From: Candidatus Kaiserbacteria bacterium
GTDB taxonomy: Bacteria; Patescibacteriota; Minisyncoccia; Phycocordibacterales; UBA2100
Direction of reading: 5' to 3'
Assembly: GCA_016186695.1 (NCBI GenBank)
Contig: JACPLC010000003.1
Coordinates: 1-49,318, forward strand
Length of the DNA: 49,318 bases
In this document: piece after piece, positions 1 through 7,345 of the stretch
Position numbering within the stretch: position 1 is the stretch's first letter
Layout: the number at the start of each line of letters is the position of its first letter
The notes under the pieces: generated by a model
Told to the model about the DNA's origin: nothing
The model's input: only the letters and a program-made list of their open reading frames with translations
The model's database searches: none
Made by a program: the position numbers and the translations under genes

Positions 1-684
1 AAGCTCTTCAGGTGTCAGCTTGTTGAGACTGAAGTTGAGCGTATCGCCCTGTGTACCCTGCATCGTCATCTGAATGTAGACTTTGTCTGCCACCAGAGGG
101 AACGCAACGGTTATTGGATTATCCTTCGTGAAGACTTTCCACGTGCCGCTTGTTGCATCCTTTCCATCGTACATATCCACTGCCGTGCCATCGGCCTTGA
201 ACTCGCGCGTAAATTTCGCGTCGTCGACGCTCTGCCATTTGCCGACGATGCTCTCGCTCACGATAAGTCCGACGTCCTGCTTGATACCGCCTCCCTCGCC
301 GGCATCGCCCCAGTTCCACGGCGGCGAGTCGGTGCTCGGCACAGGATTGCAGACCGCGCTCTCACTGCCTACGGTAAGCTGCACTTCCTCTCCCGCGCCG
401 ACGAACACAATGACGCTGTCTCCGGCACTGCCTTCATAGCGTGCGCCTGCCGTTGATTCCTTCTGCTGCAACGTAACGTCTCCCGTAAACATGCCCTGTG
501 ATCCCGCAGAAAGTTTGATGGACGTCACGTCGGCCGAAGGCGACATCGTAAACTGCGAACCGTTGTCGCATGTGTACGCGTACGTACCCAAATCTTCCGC
601 GACGGGAGCATTGCTCTGCTGCATTACAAAATACCCGCCAATAAGAATTACTATTAAAACTACTACCCACACTAAGCCTTTCAT
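1..684 (-). CDS. Membrane-anchored MliC-like protein, truncated by window edge
   Basis: The frame is open from an ATG at 684 to the left edge of the window (228 codons), so the C-terminus is missing. Residues 4-21 are one hydrophobic segment (uncleaved anchor or signal peptide). Residues about 34-113 resemble the MliC/C-type lysozyme inhibitor fold: a TYAYTCDNG start, a later conserved VxLxVG strand and a second cysteine (AVCNP). A second domain (GKWQSVDD, GTAVDMYDG, SGTWKV) looks like a small lipocalin-like beta domain. A -35 TTGACA (714-719) and -10 CATACT (692-697) end 7 bases before the ATG, which suggests a leaderless mRNA. The MliC assignment is a motif reading; inhibition of lysozyme is inferred only. 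Confidence 0.75.
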   Translation of the reverse strand, partial: MKGLVWVVVLIVILIGGYFVMQQSNAPVAEDLGTYAYTCDNGSQFTMSPSADVTSIKLSAGSQGMFTGDVTLQQKESTAGARYEGSAGDSVIVFVGAGEEVQLTVGSESAVCNPVPSTDSPPWNWGDAGEGGGIKQDVGLIVSESIVGKWQSVDDAKFTREFKADGTAVDMYDGKDATSGTWKVFTKDNPITVAFPLVADKVYIQMTMQGTQGDTLNFSLNKLTPEEL

Positions 685-825
685 GAACGACAGTATGCAG
701 AATCGATCGCCGATGTCAAAGAGGATAAGGTAAGTGCATATGGCGGCCTCGCAGGGTAACGAAACGACAACGTCTCTTCTCTCGGATCATAACAGCCGGC
801 TTGCCCGCCTACGCCAACAAACCAG

Positions 826-1230
826 CTACATCTCCGAGGGTTGGAGCAAACTTACACGATTGCCTTCCGTGTCTTCGATAGAGATATACAAACCAACACC
901 TGGGATCATGTCGGGCTCTTTGCCCTTGCTCGCTCCGATGATTTTTCCCCCACCCTCTTCTACCCTTTTCATGGCAGCCTTGATGTCGTCGACCGCAATA
1001 ACCACGGAAGGATACTGGTTTTCCTTCGATTTCTTGAAAAAACCACCATCTATCATACCGGGATTTTTCGGCCGATTCGTTTTTGCGTCTGTTTCGGAGG
1101 TCATGACGACGACGTAGTCGCCCATCTCAGGCCCGAGCTTGTTTGCCTGCCAGCCAAATGCTTTCGAATAAAAATCCGCCATACGATTCTTGTCCTCGTA
1201 CGGCATCTCAAAGTGAACCACTGGATTCAT
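826..1230 (-). CDS. VOC (glyoxalase/bleomycin-resistance fold) protein
   Basis: A 134-residue single-module vicinal oxygen chelate protein. It opens with VVHFEMPYEDKNRMADFYSKAFGW, of which the 'FY..aFGW' pattern is typical of the family. It continues with VVVMTSETD, GGFF, a PSVVIAVDDIKAAMKRVEEGGG helix-strand unit and a closing YISIEDTEGNRVSLLQP strand. Candidate metal ligands are His6 and the Glu in the final IEDTEGN stretch. The length is normal for one half of a VOC dimer. It stands alone between unrelated genes. The substrate cannot be told from the sequence. Confidence 0.85.
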   Translation of the reverse strand: MNPVVHFEMPYEDKNRMADFYSKAFGWQANKLGPEMGDYVVVMTSETDAKTNRPKNPGMIDGGFFKKSKENQYPSVVIAVDDIKAAMKRVEEGGGKIIGASKGKEPDMIPGVGLYISIEDTEGNRVSLLQPSEM

Positions 1231-1390
1231 ACGATTTTTGTTAATAACTAATGCGGACGGGCATTATAGCAAATGACCTCGTTTTACTGGCCATCTCGGG
1301 CTAGAACCCTGATCGGCTAATCCCTGTTTGACGGAATAAGTGCATTTTACATGACCGAAACGACAGGTCTCGGGCAGACACACTTTAAAT

Positions 1391-1888
1391 TCATTCGACC
1401 ACAGCTTTATTGAACTTTTCCGCTACTTTATTCCAGGCAAACTTTATCTCGTCGTCATTAGCACTCCCTACCAACTGGAGACGGTAAATACCCCAGCGAT
1501 CGACTTCCATCGACATCGTTTCGAGATCGTCGTTCCATTTCTCAGCCGAAACTAACTGCAGCGAAATATTGGGATTGTTTAATTCTTCCCGCAACCCTGT
1601 TGTCACATCCTCCGCGAACTTACTTATCTTATTTGCCATACGCTTGCTTCCCGGAAAAAAATGGAGATTGAGTTGAATATACGAACCCCATCCCTTAAAA
1701 GGGGAGGTCGTTAAACCAGCAGAACTTGCAATTGTCTCGATACCTGTTTGTCGTATTGCTCTTATTGCCGGTACAATCTCGATATCAAGATTAGATTCGT
1801 CCGGATCTGGACCTAAAACCCATCTCCGTTTATTTTGTTGTTCAGAATCAAACCGCCCAAGGGGTACAGGTTTTCGTTCCTTGTCCAT
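1391..1888 (-). CDS. Hypothetical protein, 165 aa
   Basis: I do not recognise a family. The protein is soluble-looking, has no signal peptide or membrane span, and is rich in charged residues. The middle part (IEIVPAIRAIRQTGIETIASSAG) looks like an alpha/beta unit. The start is well supported: a perfect -10 TATAAT lies at 1897-1902 on the minus strand, 8 bases before the ATG, so the mRNA would be leaderless. It lies between the VOC gene and tRNA-Gln. Confidence 0.65.
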   Translation of the reverse strand: MDKERKPVPLGRFDSEQQNKRRWVLGPDPDESNLDIEIVPAIRAIRQTGIETIASSAGLTTSPFKGWGSYIQLNLHFFPGSKRMANKISKFAEDVTTGLREELNNPNISLQLVSAEKWNDDLETMSMEVDRWGIYRLQLVGSANDDEIKFAWNKVAEKFNKAVVE

Positions 1889-1979
1889 ATTAACTCATTA
1901 TACCGCTTCGATTTGATTTCCTAAGTAAGCGTCGCGAACCGCTCAGGGTCGCTAATCGTTTCATGCCGGCTCAATTTTG

Positions 1980-2050
1980 CTGGGGAGTAGGGACTCGAAC
2001 CCCAATTAACGGGACCAAAACCCGCTGTCCTACCATTAGACGACTCCCCA
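1980..2050 (-). tRNA. tRNA-Gln (anticodon TTG)
   Basis: A cloverleaf folds with acceptor TGGGGAG/CTCCCCA, D-arm GTC...GAC with GG in the loop, anticodon loop TTTTGGT (anticodon TTG) and T-loop TTCGAGT. The discriminator is G at 1980. No CCA is encoded. Confidence 0.95.
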
Positions 2051-2100
2051 ATACGCCTTGAGGATACCAGACATCCGACAACATTGCATATCAATATTGG

Positions 2101-2130
2101 TATTTGCTTATTCGTTTGAATTAACAAATA
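2101..2130. promoter_or_regulatory. 30-bp dyad upstream of arsR-like gene (copy 1)
   Basis: An imperfect palindrome with outer arms TATTTG/CAAATA and inner arms ATTC-N4-GAAT. It ends 10 bases before the ATG at 2141 and has a near-identical sister copy at 2456-2485. The 12-2-12-like symmetry and position fit an ArsR/SmtB autoregulatory operator. It also lies 50 bp upstream of the divergent tRNA-Gln. Confidence 0.6.
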
Positions 2131-2140
2131 ATAATCAGTG

Positions 2141-2425
2141 ATGGCCGACAAGCACAATTACATTGTCGAAACTGAACGGGTCTTCAAGGCGCTGGCCAAT
2201 AGGCGACGGCTAATGATTGTTCAGCTTCTTCGGGCAAAAGGCCGAAGAGACGTTGGTTCAATCGCTGAGCACATACGGCTTTCTTTTGCTGCCACTTCGA
2301 GGCACTTGCGCGTGCTTGCGAACGCCGACCTTGTGGAAAGCGAACAGGTAAATACCACGGTCAACTATTATCTACCCAGATCTCGAAATGCTGTACTCGA
2401 TACGGCACTTAGAATATTGCAGTAA
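2141..2425 (+). CDS. ArsR-family winged-helix transcriptional regulator
   Basis: About 94 residues, the usual ArsR size. The N-terminal segment ERVFKALANRRRLMIVQLL is the classic 'LaspxRlxIl' helix. It is followed by VGSIAEHIRLSFAATSRHLRVLANADLV (recognition helix with SRHLRVL) and the wing ESEQVNTTVNYYLP. No clear metal-binding cysteine motif (CxC) is present, so the signal is probably not a thiophilic metal. A GTG at 2138 just before the ATG is an alternative start. Two copies of the same 30-bp dyad flank the gene, suggesting self-regulation. Confidence 0.88.
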   Translation: MADKHNYIVETERVFKALANRRRLMIVQLLRAKGRRDVGSIAEHIRLSFAATSRHLRVLANADLVESEQVNTTVNYYLPRSRNAVLDTALRILQ

Positions 2426-2455
2426 CTTCTTTAGACGTTAATTCCAGCGCACCTA

Positions 2456-2485
2456 TATTTGTTTATTCAATTGAATTAGCAAATT
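2456..2485. promoter_or_regulatory. 30-bp dyad downstream of arsR-like gene (copy 2)
   Basis: Shares the pattern TATTTG-N3-ATTC-N4-GAAT-N3-CAAAT with the copy at 2101-2130; the inner 12 bases are a perfect palindrome (ATTCAATTGAAT). It starts 30 bases after the arsR stop and ends 9 bases before the dnaX stop, where no promoter is expected. It could be a second operator for DNA looping or a transcription-end hairpin. Confidence 0.5.
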
Positions 2486-2494
2486 TGATCCGTC

Positions 2495-3532
2495 TCAACC
2501 ATCCTCACAAATTTCAATAACCGCAAGTTCGAGCGGCAGGTGTGGCACGGCGGCATAGGCCATTTGTGAGTACGCTTCGAGGAGCGCGCGGAGCGTATCG
2601 GAATTCACGCCGCGCTCTTTGACAAGCGACTTTGCGAGCACGAGGTCGGTTTCCGAAAGCTCTTTCGAGAACGACTCTGCAAGCTCCGGCGCATAGCGCA
2701 TAAGGAGGACGACGCGCATCCGATGGATGAGAAGCTTGGCGAGCGTGCGCGCATCCATGTTTTCTGATACAGCTTGCTGTATCACCCCGAGCGCAGTCGA
2801 GGGGCTTTTTTTTGCGATTCCTTCCAGAAGTGCACGGACGAGTTCCCCGCGCGGGGCACCAGAAACAGCTTCGACTTCTGCGATTTCCACTTTTTTATTG
2901 TCCGAAACCGCAAGCACTTTTTGTAATATCGAAAGTGCGTCACGAAAAGACCCCTCGGCCAAAAGCGCAACGAGCTCTGCCGCAGAGCGCTCGAGCGAAA
3001 AGCCTTCTTTTTTTGCTACGTCGGCGACGACCTCCGCGAGCATCTCGCGTGTCGGCTGTTTAAAAGAATATATTTCGCAGCGCGACTGTATCGTCTCCGG
3101 CACCTTGTCGCGCTCGGTCGTCGCCAAGACGAATATCGCGTGCGCGGGCGGTTCTTCGAGTGTTTTTAAAAACGCATTCCATGCGTCTTTGGTGAGCATG
3201 TGAGCCTCGTCGATAATGTAAAACTTGTAGGGCGATTCGAAGGGCATCACATAGACACCCTCACGCAAGCTACGGATGTCGTCGATGCCGCGGTTCGAGG
3301 CCGCGTCGATCTCGTACAGATCTTTCGACGAAACGCCAAGCTCTTTTGCCAAGATGCGTGCGACCGAGGTCTTTCCCGTCCCGCGGCTTCCAGAAAAGAG
3401 GTACGCATGCGCGACCTTTTTATGCTTTATCGCCTTCTCGAGCGTGTCAGTCACCTGCGGCTGACCGTGTACTTCCTTGAAGCTCTGCGGCCGGTACACC
3501 CGATATAGTGTCGTCGAGCCAGCCTTTTTCAT
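2495..3532 (-). CDS. dnaX: DNA polymerase III subunit gamma (short DnaX)
   Basis: Clamp-loader AAA+ ATPase: Walker A GSRGTGKT (residues 48-55), Walker B IIDEAH (106-111), the EEPP segment after it and the SRC arginine-finger motif (150-152), then domain III helices. At 345 residues it stops where tau-specific domains would begin, so only a gamma-type product is possible. The four-cysteine zinc module normally placed between Walker A and the IDAASN motif is absent: LAKELGVSSKDLYEIDAASN runs straight through. The start overlaps the dus stop (ATGA), so the two are co-transcribed. Two palindromes lie in frame at 2766-2783 and 2785-2804, encoding a PSTALG-type insert near residue 245. Confidence 0.93.
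   Translation of the reverse strand: MKKAGSTTLYRVYRPQSFKEVHGQPQVTDTLEKAIKHKKVAHAYLFSGSRGTGKTSVARILAKELGVSSKDLYEIDAASNRGIDDIRSLREGVYVMPFESPYKFYIIDEAHMLTKDAWNAFLKTLEEPPAHAIFVLATTERDKVPETIQSRCEIYSFKQPTREMLAEVVADVAKKEGFSLERSAAELVALLAEGSFRDALSILQKVLAVSDNKKVEIAEVEAVSGAPRGELVRALLEGIAKKSPSTALGVIQQAVSENMDARTLAKLLIHRMRVVLLMRYAPELAESFSKELSETDLVLAKSLVKERGVNSDTLRALLEAYSQMAYAAVPHLPLELAVIEICEDG
2766..2804. repeat. Two adjacent in-frame palindromes inside dnaX
   Basis: 2766-2783 is a perfect 18-bp palindrome (GATACAGC-TT-GCTGTATC). 2785-2804 matches the CCCTGAGCG..GTCGAAGGG family also found in ftsQ (5459-5480) and infB (about 22891-22911). Both are read through in frame. Confidence 0.6.
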
Positions 3533-4572
3533 GCCGACACTATACCATCCTGAAGAATGCTAGTTGCTTCACCCACATTATTTGTCGCCATCATCCTCAC
3601 CCGGAGTTCTTTCGCGCCGTTCCAGCCGGAGATATATGCCTTGAAGTGCTTTTTCATAACGGTATAGCTTGTCGTATCTGAAAGAAGTTCATCGAAGAGT
3701 GCGAGGTGCTCCAAAAGCGCTTGTATTCTATCCTCTGGACTATGTTCTAATTCGCGCGAATTAGAAAATAGCCACGGGTTGCCAAAGATAGCGCGGCCGA
3801 GCATTACGCCATCGCACTTCGTCTCTTCTGCCTTCGCTCGCGCGTCGTTTAAGTCTTCTACATCTCCATTCCCAATTATCAGCGTCTGTGGCAAGGTCTT
3901 ACCTTGCCATTTGTTGCGAATCTCCACTGCATGTTTGATGCGATCCCAGTGTGCTGGTACATCCGACATTTCTTTGCGCGTACGTGCGTGGAGCGTGATC
4001 GCTGCAAGGTTCTCCGCGAGCAATTCCGGCAGCCACGTCTCAAGCTCATCTTTGTTGTACCCGATGCGAGTCTTTACCGAAACCGGCAAACCGGATTTTG
4101 CGGCGGCACGGATGAGTTTGCGCGCGAGCGCAGGACTTTTGATAAGCGCTGCGCCGCAGCCTCCCTTTTCGACGGCCCGATCAGGACATCCCATGTTGAC
4201 ATCGACACCGTCAAAGCCGAGCTCCGCGACAAGCGCCGAAGCTCTCTCAATGTTTTCAGGGACCGAACCGAAAATCTGCGCGACGATCGGTCGCTCGGAT
4301 TCGGAATAGATAAGTTTTTTACGAAGTTTTCTCTGTCCTTCCTCGTGCGCAAGCACTAAGCCATCGGCCGAGGTAAATTCAGTGAACATTACATCGGGCC
4401 CGCCTACGCGAAACGCTTCGGCGGGTAAACTTTCCTTTGATTCGTCTCCAACATCGCGTCCACCGTATTTCGAGTATTTCGCTATTAATCTTCGAAACGC
4501 CGCGTCAGTCACGTCCTCGAGCGGAGCGAGTGCGAAAAATGGCTTCGGCAATTTTTCCCAGAAGTTTTGCAT
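3529..4572 (-). CDS. dus: tRNA-dihydrouridine synthase
   Basis: FMN-dependent TIM-barrel enzyme reducing uridines in the tRNA D-loop. Visible motifs from the chosen start: FALAPLEDVTDAAFRRL (residues 13-29), FTEFTSADGL (63-72), VAQIFGS (97-103), the NMGCP motif (126-130), VKTRIGY, LHARTR and IGNGDV, then GVMLGRAIFGNPWLF. Residues about 34-58 (KYGGRDVGDES..) are an insertion relative to typical Dus proteins, just before the TEF strand. The open frame extends to 4614 but the ATG at 4572 (MQNFWEKLPK) fits the family start. A 22-bp palindrome at 3745-3766 is read in frame as NSREL. Followed directly by dnaX. Confidence 0.93.
   Translation of the reverse strand: MQNFWEKLPKPFFALAPLEDVTDAAFRRLIAKYSKYGGRDVGDESKESLPAEAFRVGGPDVMFTEFTSADGLVLAHEEGQRKLRKKLIYSESERPIVAQIFGSVPENIERASALVAELGFDGVDVNMGCPDRAVEKGGCGAALIKSPALARKLIRAAAKSGLPVSVKTRIGYNKDELETWLPELLAENLAAITLHARTRKEMSDVPAHWDRIKHAVEIRNKWQGKTLPQTLIIGNGDVEDLNDARAKAEETKCDGVMLGRAIFGNPWLFSNSRELEHSPEDRIQALLEHLALFDELLSDTTSYTVMKKHFKAYISGWNGAKELRVRMMATNNVGEATSILQDGIVSA
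3745..3766. repeat. Perfect 22-bp palindrome inside dus
   Basis: TTCTAATTCGC followed by its exact reverse complement. It belongs to the TAATTCG..CGAATTA family also found in miaA (15412-15435) and after the tRNA cluster (25208-25235). Confidence 0.75.
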
Positions 4573-4613
4573 TCGCGCACGATACCATATCCCCCATTTC
4601 ATGAAGCACAGCA

Positions 4614-4642
4614 TTGACGTCGTTCTCTATAAACGCTATAAG
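4614..4642 (+). promoter_or_regulatory. Sigma70-like promoter for 4703 gene
   Basis: -35 TTGACG (4614-4619), 17-bp spacer, -10 TATAAG (4637-4642). It predicts a leader of roughly 54 nt. In the leader AGGAGG can pair with CCTCCT, or ACCCTT with AAGGGT; the two hairpins exclude each other. Confidence 0.6.
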
Positions 4643-4702
4643 CTCTCGCAGGAGGCCACATCAAACCCTTTTCCTCCTAAGGGTAAATGCAGGGGAAACG
4701 AA

Positions 4703-4969
4703 ATGCCCGAAATCAGACGTCTAGGTCGGCCTATCCTCGTACAAGAGGAGCGCCGAGCAATCGCAAATAGAAAGACGCAGCAAGTTTCTGCGAGGGGGCT
4801 GGTTAGCTCTCTCGCAAGCCTTCTCGAGCGGGACGAGCCACTCGAGGACGACGTCGTCGCCGTCCTCGCAGATATGCGCTATCTCGACTGCATACCGTTC
4901 GAAGCATTGTTGCTGATCGACCGGTTACTCCAAAAGTATCCGCCGAAGAGACCGCCTAGCAGAATCTGA
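4703..4969 (+). CDS. Small hypothetical protein, 88 aa
   Basis: Not recognised. It is basic, soluble and likely mainly helical, with a leucine-rich middle (LVSSLASLLERDEPLEDDVVAVLADM) and a basic proline-rich end (KYPPKRPPSRI). The frame is open further upstream, but the ATG at 4703 is chosen because AGGGG lies 7 bases before it. A promoter at 4614-4642 and an intrinsic terminator at 4995-5024 make it a self-contained cassette. It is one of five orphan small genes here with this SD-plus-terminator layout. Confidence 0.65.
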   Translation: MPEIRRLGRPILVQEERRAIANRKTQQVSARGLVSSLASLLERDEPLEDDVVAVLADMRYLDCIPFEALLLIDRLLQKYPPKRPPSRI

Positions 4970-4994
4970 ATCAGATTCCGCAAAGCACTCGCTT

Positions 4995-5024
4995 GAGCGG
5001 CCTCACACAGGCCGCTCCTTTTTT
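4995..5024 (+). terminator. Intrinsic terminator
   Basis: Stem GAGCGGCCT / AGGCCGCTC (9 bp), loop CACAC, followed by C and six T. Lies 25 bases after the 4703-4969 gene and overlaps the ftsQ stop region. Confidence 0.85.
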
Positions 5025-5943
5025 ATGGAGCCGTTTGTTGCGCAGCACCTTTCAACTTATAGTAGACGCGATTGCCGAAGCGGAGGTCGATATATTCGAG
5101 CTCACCTTCTTTGCCGCGCAACGCTTCGGACGCAAGAATAAGTTCGAGATTTTTTACGAGTAAACCGACGTCGGTCCCGAATGTCGCATGGATCTCAAAG
5201 CCGCGCGAAAGCTCTACCGAGAAATCTTGTTCACCCTCGACCGAAACTTTTTCGGCAGATATGCCCGCCTGCCCCAAACGCTCGAGAAGCGTGAGAATTC
5301 CCGCAAATCGTCCCGGTAAATATGTTTGCCCGATCGGGGAGGATCCTTCGGAGATTGAACCTTCGAAAATGTACGACGATGTAAAACGCGTAGTGCTCGT
5401 CGCGGAGGCAAATATAAATCCGGTCGTATCCACCGCGTAACACTCTGTGGCTGCACCTGCCCTGAGCGTTGTCGAAGGGCACCAGCGGGCAAACGCTTCG
5501 CGTTCATGTACAGAAACGCTGATCGCGTTTGCAAGCAGCGATTCGCGGGAAATCTTTGCGCTCTCAATGCGCGGAAAATATTCCCTTAGCCCCATCTCGA
5601 TCGCACCGCGCGGATAGAAAAAGATGTTGCGTGGAGAGAGATACGCAAACGAATTGCTTTCGAGTTTGTTATCCACAAAGGTGCGGATTTGGTCTGGCTG
5701 GATATCGTTTGTTCCGGCAACTTCGATATGCTGAATGGAAAACCGCGGGAGGTACGACGCGAAACTCACGCCGTATGCGACAATCGCGAGGAGTACAGCA
5801 AGCGAAAGGAGTACGACTGTGCGCGTGCGTCTCCGGCGCGTGCGCAGGGGCGAACGCCTCGCGGGCGGATCTCTAAACGCGAGTGGGCGCGTCATGTGCC
5901 CCGGCTTTCTCTTTCTTAAATCAACGACTCGTCCTGATTTCAT
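5023..5943 (-). CDS. ftsQ: Cell division protein FtsQ/DivIB
   Basis: Bitopic divisome protein. A basic cytoplasmic tail (residues 1-42) is followed by one transmembrane helix (about 43-64, VVLLSLAVLLAIVAYGVSFA), a POTRA domain beginning FSIQHIEVAGTNDI (about 68-140) and a FtsQ beta domain with the WC...CYAVDTTGFIF motif. Between the two cysteines of that motif an in-frame repeat adds PSTTLRAGA (palindrome at 5459-5480). The gene starts inside the end of serS (23-nt overlap), indicating co-transcription; Met17 (5895) is an alternative start. FtsA and FtsZ are encoded elsewhere in the window. Confidence 0.9.
   Translation of the reverse strand: MKSGRVVDLRKRKPGHMTRPLAFRDPPARRSPLRTRRRRTRTVVLLSLAVLLAIVAYGVSFASYLPRFSIQHIEVAGTNDIQPDQIRTFVDNKLESNSFAYLSPRNIFFYPRGAIEMGLREYFPRIESAKISRESLLANAISVSVHEREAFARWCPSTTLRAGAATECYAVDTTGFIFASATSTTRFTSSYIFEGSISEGSSPIGQTYLPGRFAGILTLLERLGQAGISAEKVSVEGEQDFSVELSRGFEIHATFGTDVGLLVKNLELILASEALRGKEGELEYIDLRFGNRVYYKLKGAAQQTAP
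5459..5480. repeat. In-frame GCCCT..AGGGC repeat in ftsQ
   Basis: 22-bp imperfect palindrome of the CCCTGAGCG-type family; it is read as a PSTTLRAG-like peptide within the conserved FtsQ beta domain. Related copies are in dnaX and infB. Confidence 0.65.
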
Positions 5944-7192
5944 TCTTGCCCATGTAGCCCCGCAGAGCCTCGGGGATTGTTATCGAGCCGTCAGCCTGTT
6001 GATTGTTCTCGACGATTTGCGTGAGGATTCGCGGAGTCGCGAGCGCAGTGTTGTTGAGCGAATGCACGTAGCGCAGTGTGCCGTCTTCGTCGCGGTAGCG
6101 GATGTTGAGGCGACGTGTCTGGAAATCGTGGAAGTACGAAGAGGAATGCGTCTCGCGATACTTCTTCTCGCTCGGCATCCACGCCTCGATGTCATACTTT
6201 TTCACCTGCCCCAAACCAAGGTCAGCCCCGCAATTTATGACGACGTGGTAGGGAAGCTGGAGCTCCTGCAAAAGCTTCTCTGCATTCTCGGTGATTTCCT
6301 CGTGGAGGCGGACGGATTCCTCGTGCTTCGCCTCGCACAAAAGCACCTGCTCGAACTTCTGAAATTCATGGATTCGGAAAATCCCCTTCGTATCCTTGCC
6401 ATGACTTCCCGCCTCGCGGCGAAAGCAGGGCGAGAATGAGAAAAACTTCAGCGGCAGATCGTTCTTCTCCAAGACCTCGTCCATGTAGTAACCCATCGTC
6501 GCTACCTCCGCGGTTCCCGCGAGGTAATCGCCGTCTTGCGTTTTGTAGAGATCTTCCTCACTCTGCGGCAGGTAGCCGGTGCCGACGAAACTCTCGCGCC
6601 GCACGAGCGAGGGCACGATCATCGGCGTAAAGCCTTTATCGGCAAACCTATCCTGCACGAATCGCTCGAGCGCCCATACCATGCGCGCGCCGTCGTTCTT
6701 AAGAAAGTAGCCGCGAAAGCCTGCAACCTTCGCGCCGCGCTCGTAATCAGCCATATCGTGCATGAGAAGGAGTTCCGTGTGGCTCTTGGGCTCGAAGGCA
6801 AACATGGGCTTTTCTCCCCATGAACGTATTTCTTTGTTGTCTGCATCCGAATCCCCTTCAGGTACCGAAACATCGGGCACATTGGGCACCTGCACCATGA
6901 GCGACCGCCACTCTTTGAGGATACCCTGCATGGATTCCTCTTCGAGTCGAAGCGTTTCTTTCACTTCCTGCATACGCGCGATAATTTTTTGTTTCTCGCC
7001 GGTGTCTTTGGCAGAGGTTATCGCGTCCGAGGCAGCGTTTTGCTCCGCGCGTTTCTCATCTATCTTCGCCTGCAGCTCACGGCGTTTGTCGTCGAGCGCA
7101 ATCAGTGCATCGAGGTTTATCTCGATGTGTTTCTTCTTTGCTCCCGCCGCGACAATATCCTTATTCTCGCGGATGAATTTGATGTCGAGCAT
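5921..7192 (-). CDS. serS: Seryl-tRNA synthetase
   Basis: Class II aminoacyl-tRNA synthetase charging tRNA-Ser. It starts MLDIKFIRENKDIV, followed by the long antiparallel coiled-coil arm (residues about 30-100). The catalytic core shows PMIVPSLVRRESFVGTGYLP, LAGTAEV, the motif 2 segment FSPCFRREAGSHGKDTKGIFRIHEFQKFE and motif 3 near the C-terminus (NTALATPRILTQIVENNQ). At 423 residues it has normal length. The ATG at 7192 is chosen over 7213 because alignment to the family begins there. A repeat (7193-7249) abuts this ATG and forms the 5' leader. Confidence 0.96.
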   Translation of the reverse strand: MLDIKFIRENKDIVAAGAKKKHIEINLDALIALDDKRRELQAKIDEKRAEQNAASDAITSAKDTGEKQKIIARMQEVKETLRLEEESMQGILKEWRSLMVQVPNVPDVSVPEGDSDADNKEIRSWGEKPMFAFEPKSHTELLLMHDMADYERGAKVAGFRGYFLKNDGARMVWALERFVQDRFADKGFTPMIVPSLVRRESFVGTGYLPQSEEDLYKTQDGDYLAGTAEVATMGYYMDEVLEKNDLPLKFFSFSPCFRREAGSHGKDTKGIFRIHEFQKFEQVLLCEAKHEESVRLHEEITENAEKLLQELQLPYHVVINCGADLGLGQVKKYDIEAWMPSEKKYRETHSSSYFHDFQTRRLNIRYRDEDGTLRYVHSLNNTALATPRILTQIVENNQQADGSITIPEALRGYMGKNEIRTSR

Positions 7193-7249
7193 GTTAGATT
7201 TTGTTACGAGCAAAGCGAGTTAGAAAATCTTACACCCTGTTAAATCCTC
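7193..7249. repeat. Solo repeat abutting the serS start codon, related to GIY-YIG element ends
   Basis: Read on the plus strand it begins GTTAG directly after the serS CAT and shares TTACGAG..GCGAGTTAGAAA..CTTACACCC with 15954-16016 upstream of rpmG. On the serS transcript it would fold as a hairpin (AGATTTT/AAAATCT) just before the AUG. Confidence 0.6.
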
Positions 7250-7288
7250 GCGCGACGCGCGAGGCCGGCAAAGCCGGATTTAACAGGG
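7235..7288. repeat. Three-way-junction palindrome (copy A)
   Basis: Perfect 13-bp outer arms CCCTGTTAAATCC (7235-7247) and GGATTTAACAGGG (7276-7288) enclose a perfect 15-bp palindrome TCGCGCGACGCGCGA (7248-7262) and a second small hairpin CCGGC-AAA-GCCGG (7265-7277). The topology matches 38053-38176 and 38823-38920. Confidence 0.7.
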
Positions 7289-7338
7289 TCATCGTACTGT
7301 CTGCCGCTCGCAAAGCTCGCATGCATACAGTACGATGA
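7289..7338. repeat. Inverted repeat upstream of dprA
   Basis: 12-bp perfect arms TCATCGTACTGT and ACAGTACGATGA separated by 26 bases. It ends 7 bases before the dprA ATG and may influence dprA expression. Confidence 0.65.
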
Positions 7339-7345
7339 TAGCATC

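Noticed and set aside
4382-4702. Upstream extension of the 88-aa gene
   Set aside because: It overlaps dus on the opposite strand, lies before a good promoter and an SD at 4691-4695, and has Ser/Arg-rich shadow composition.
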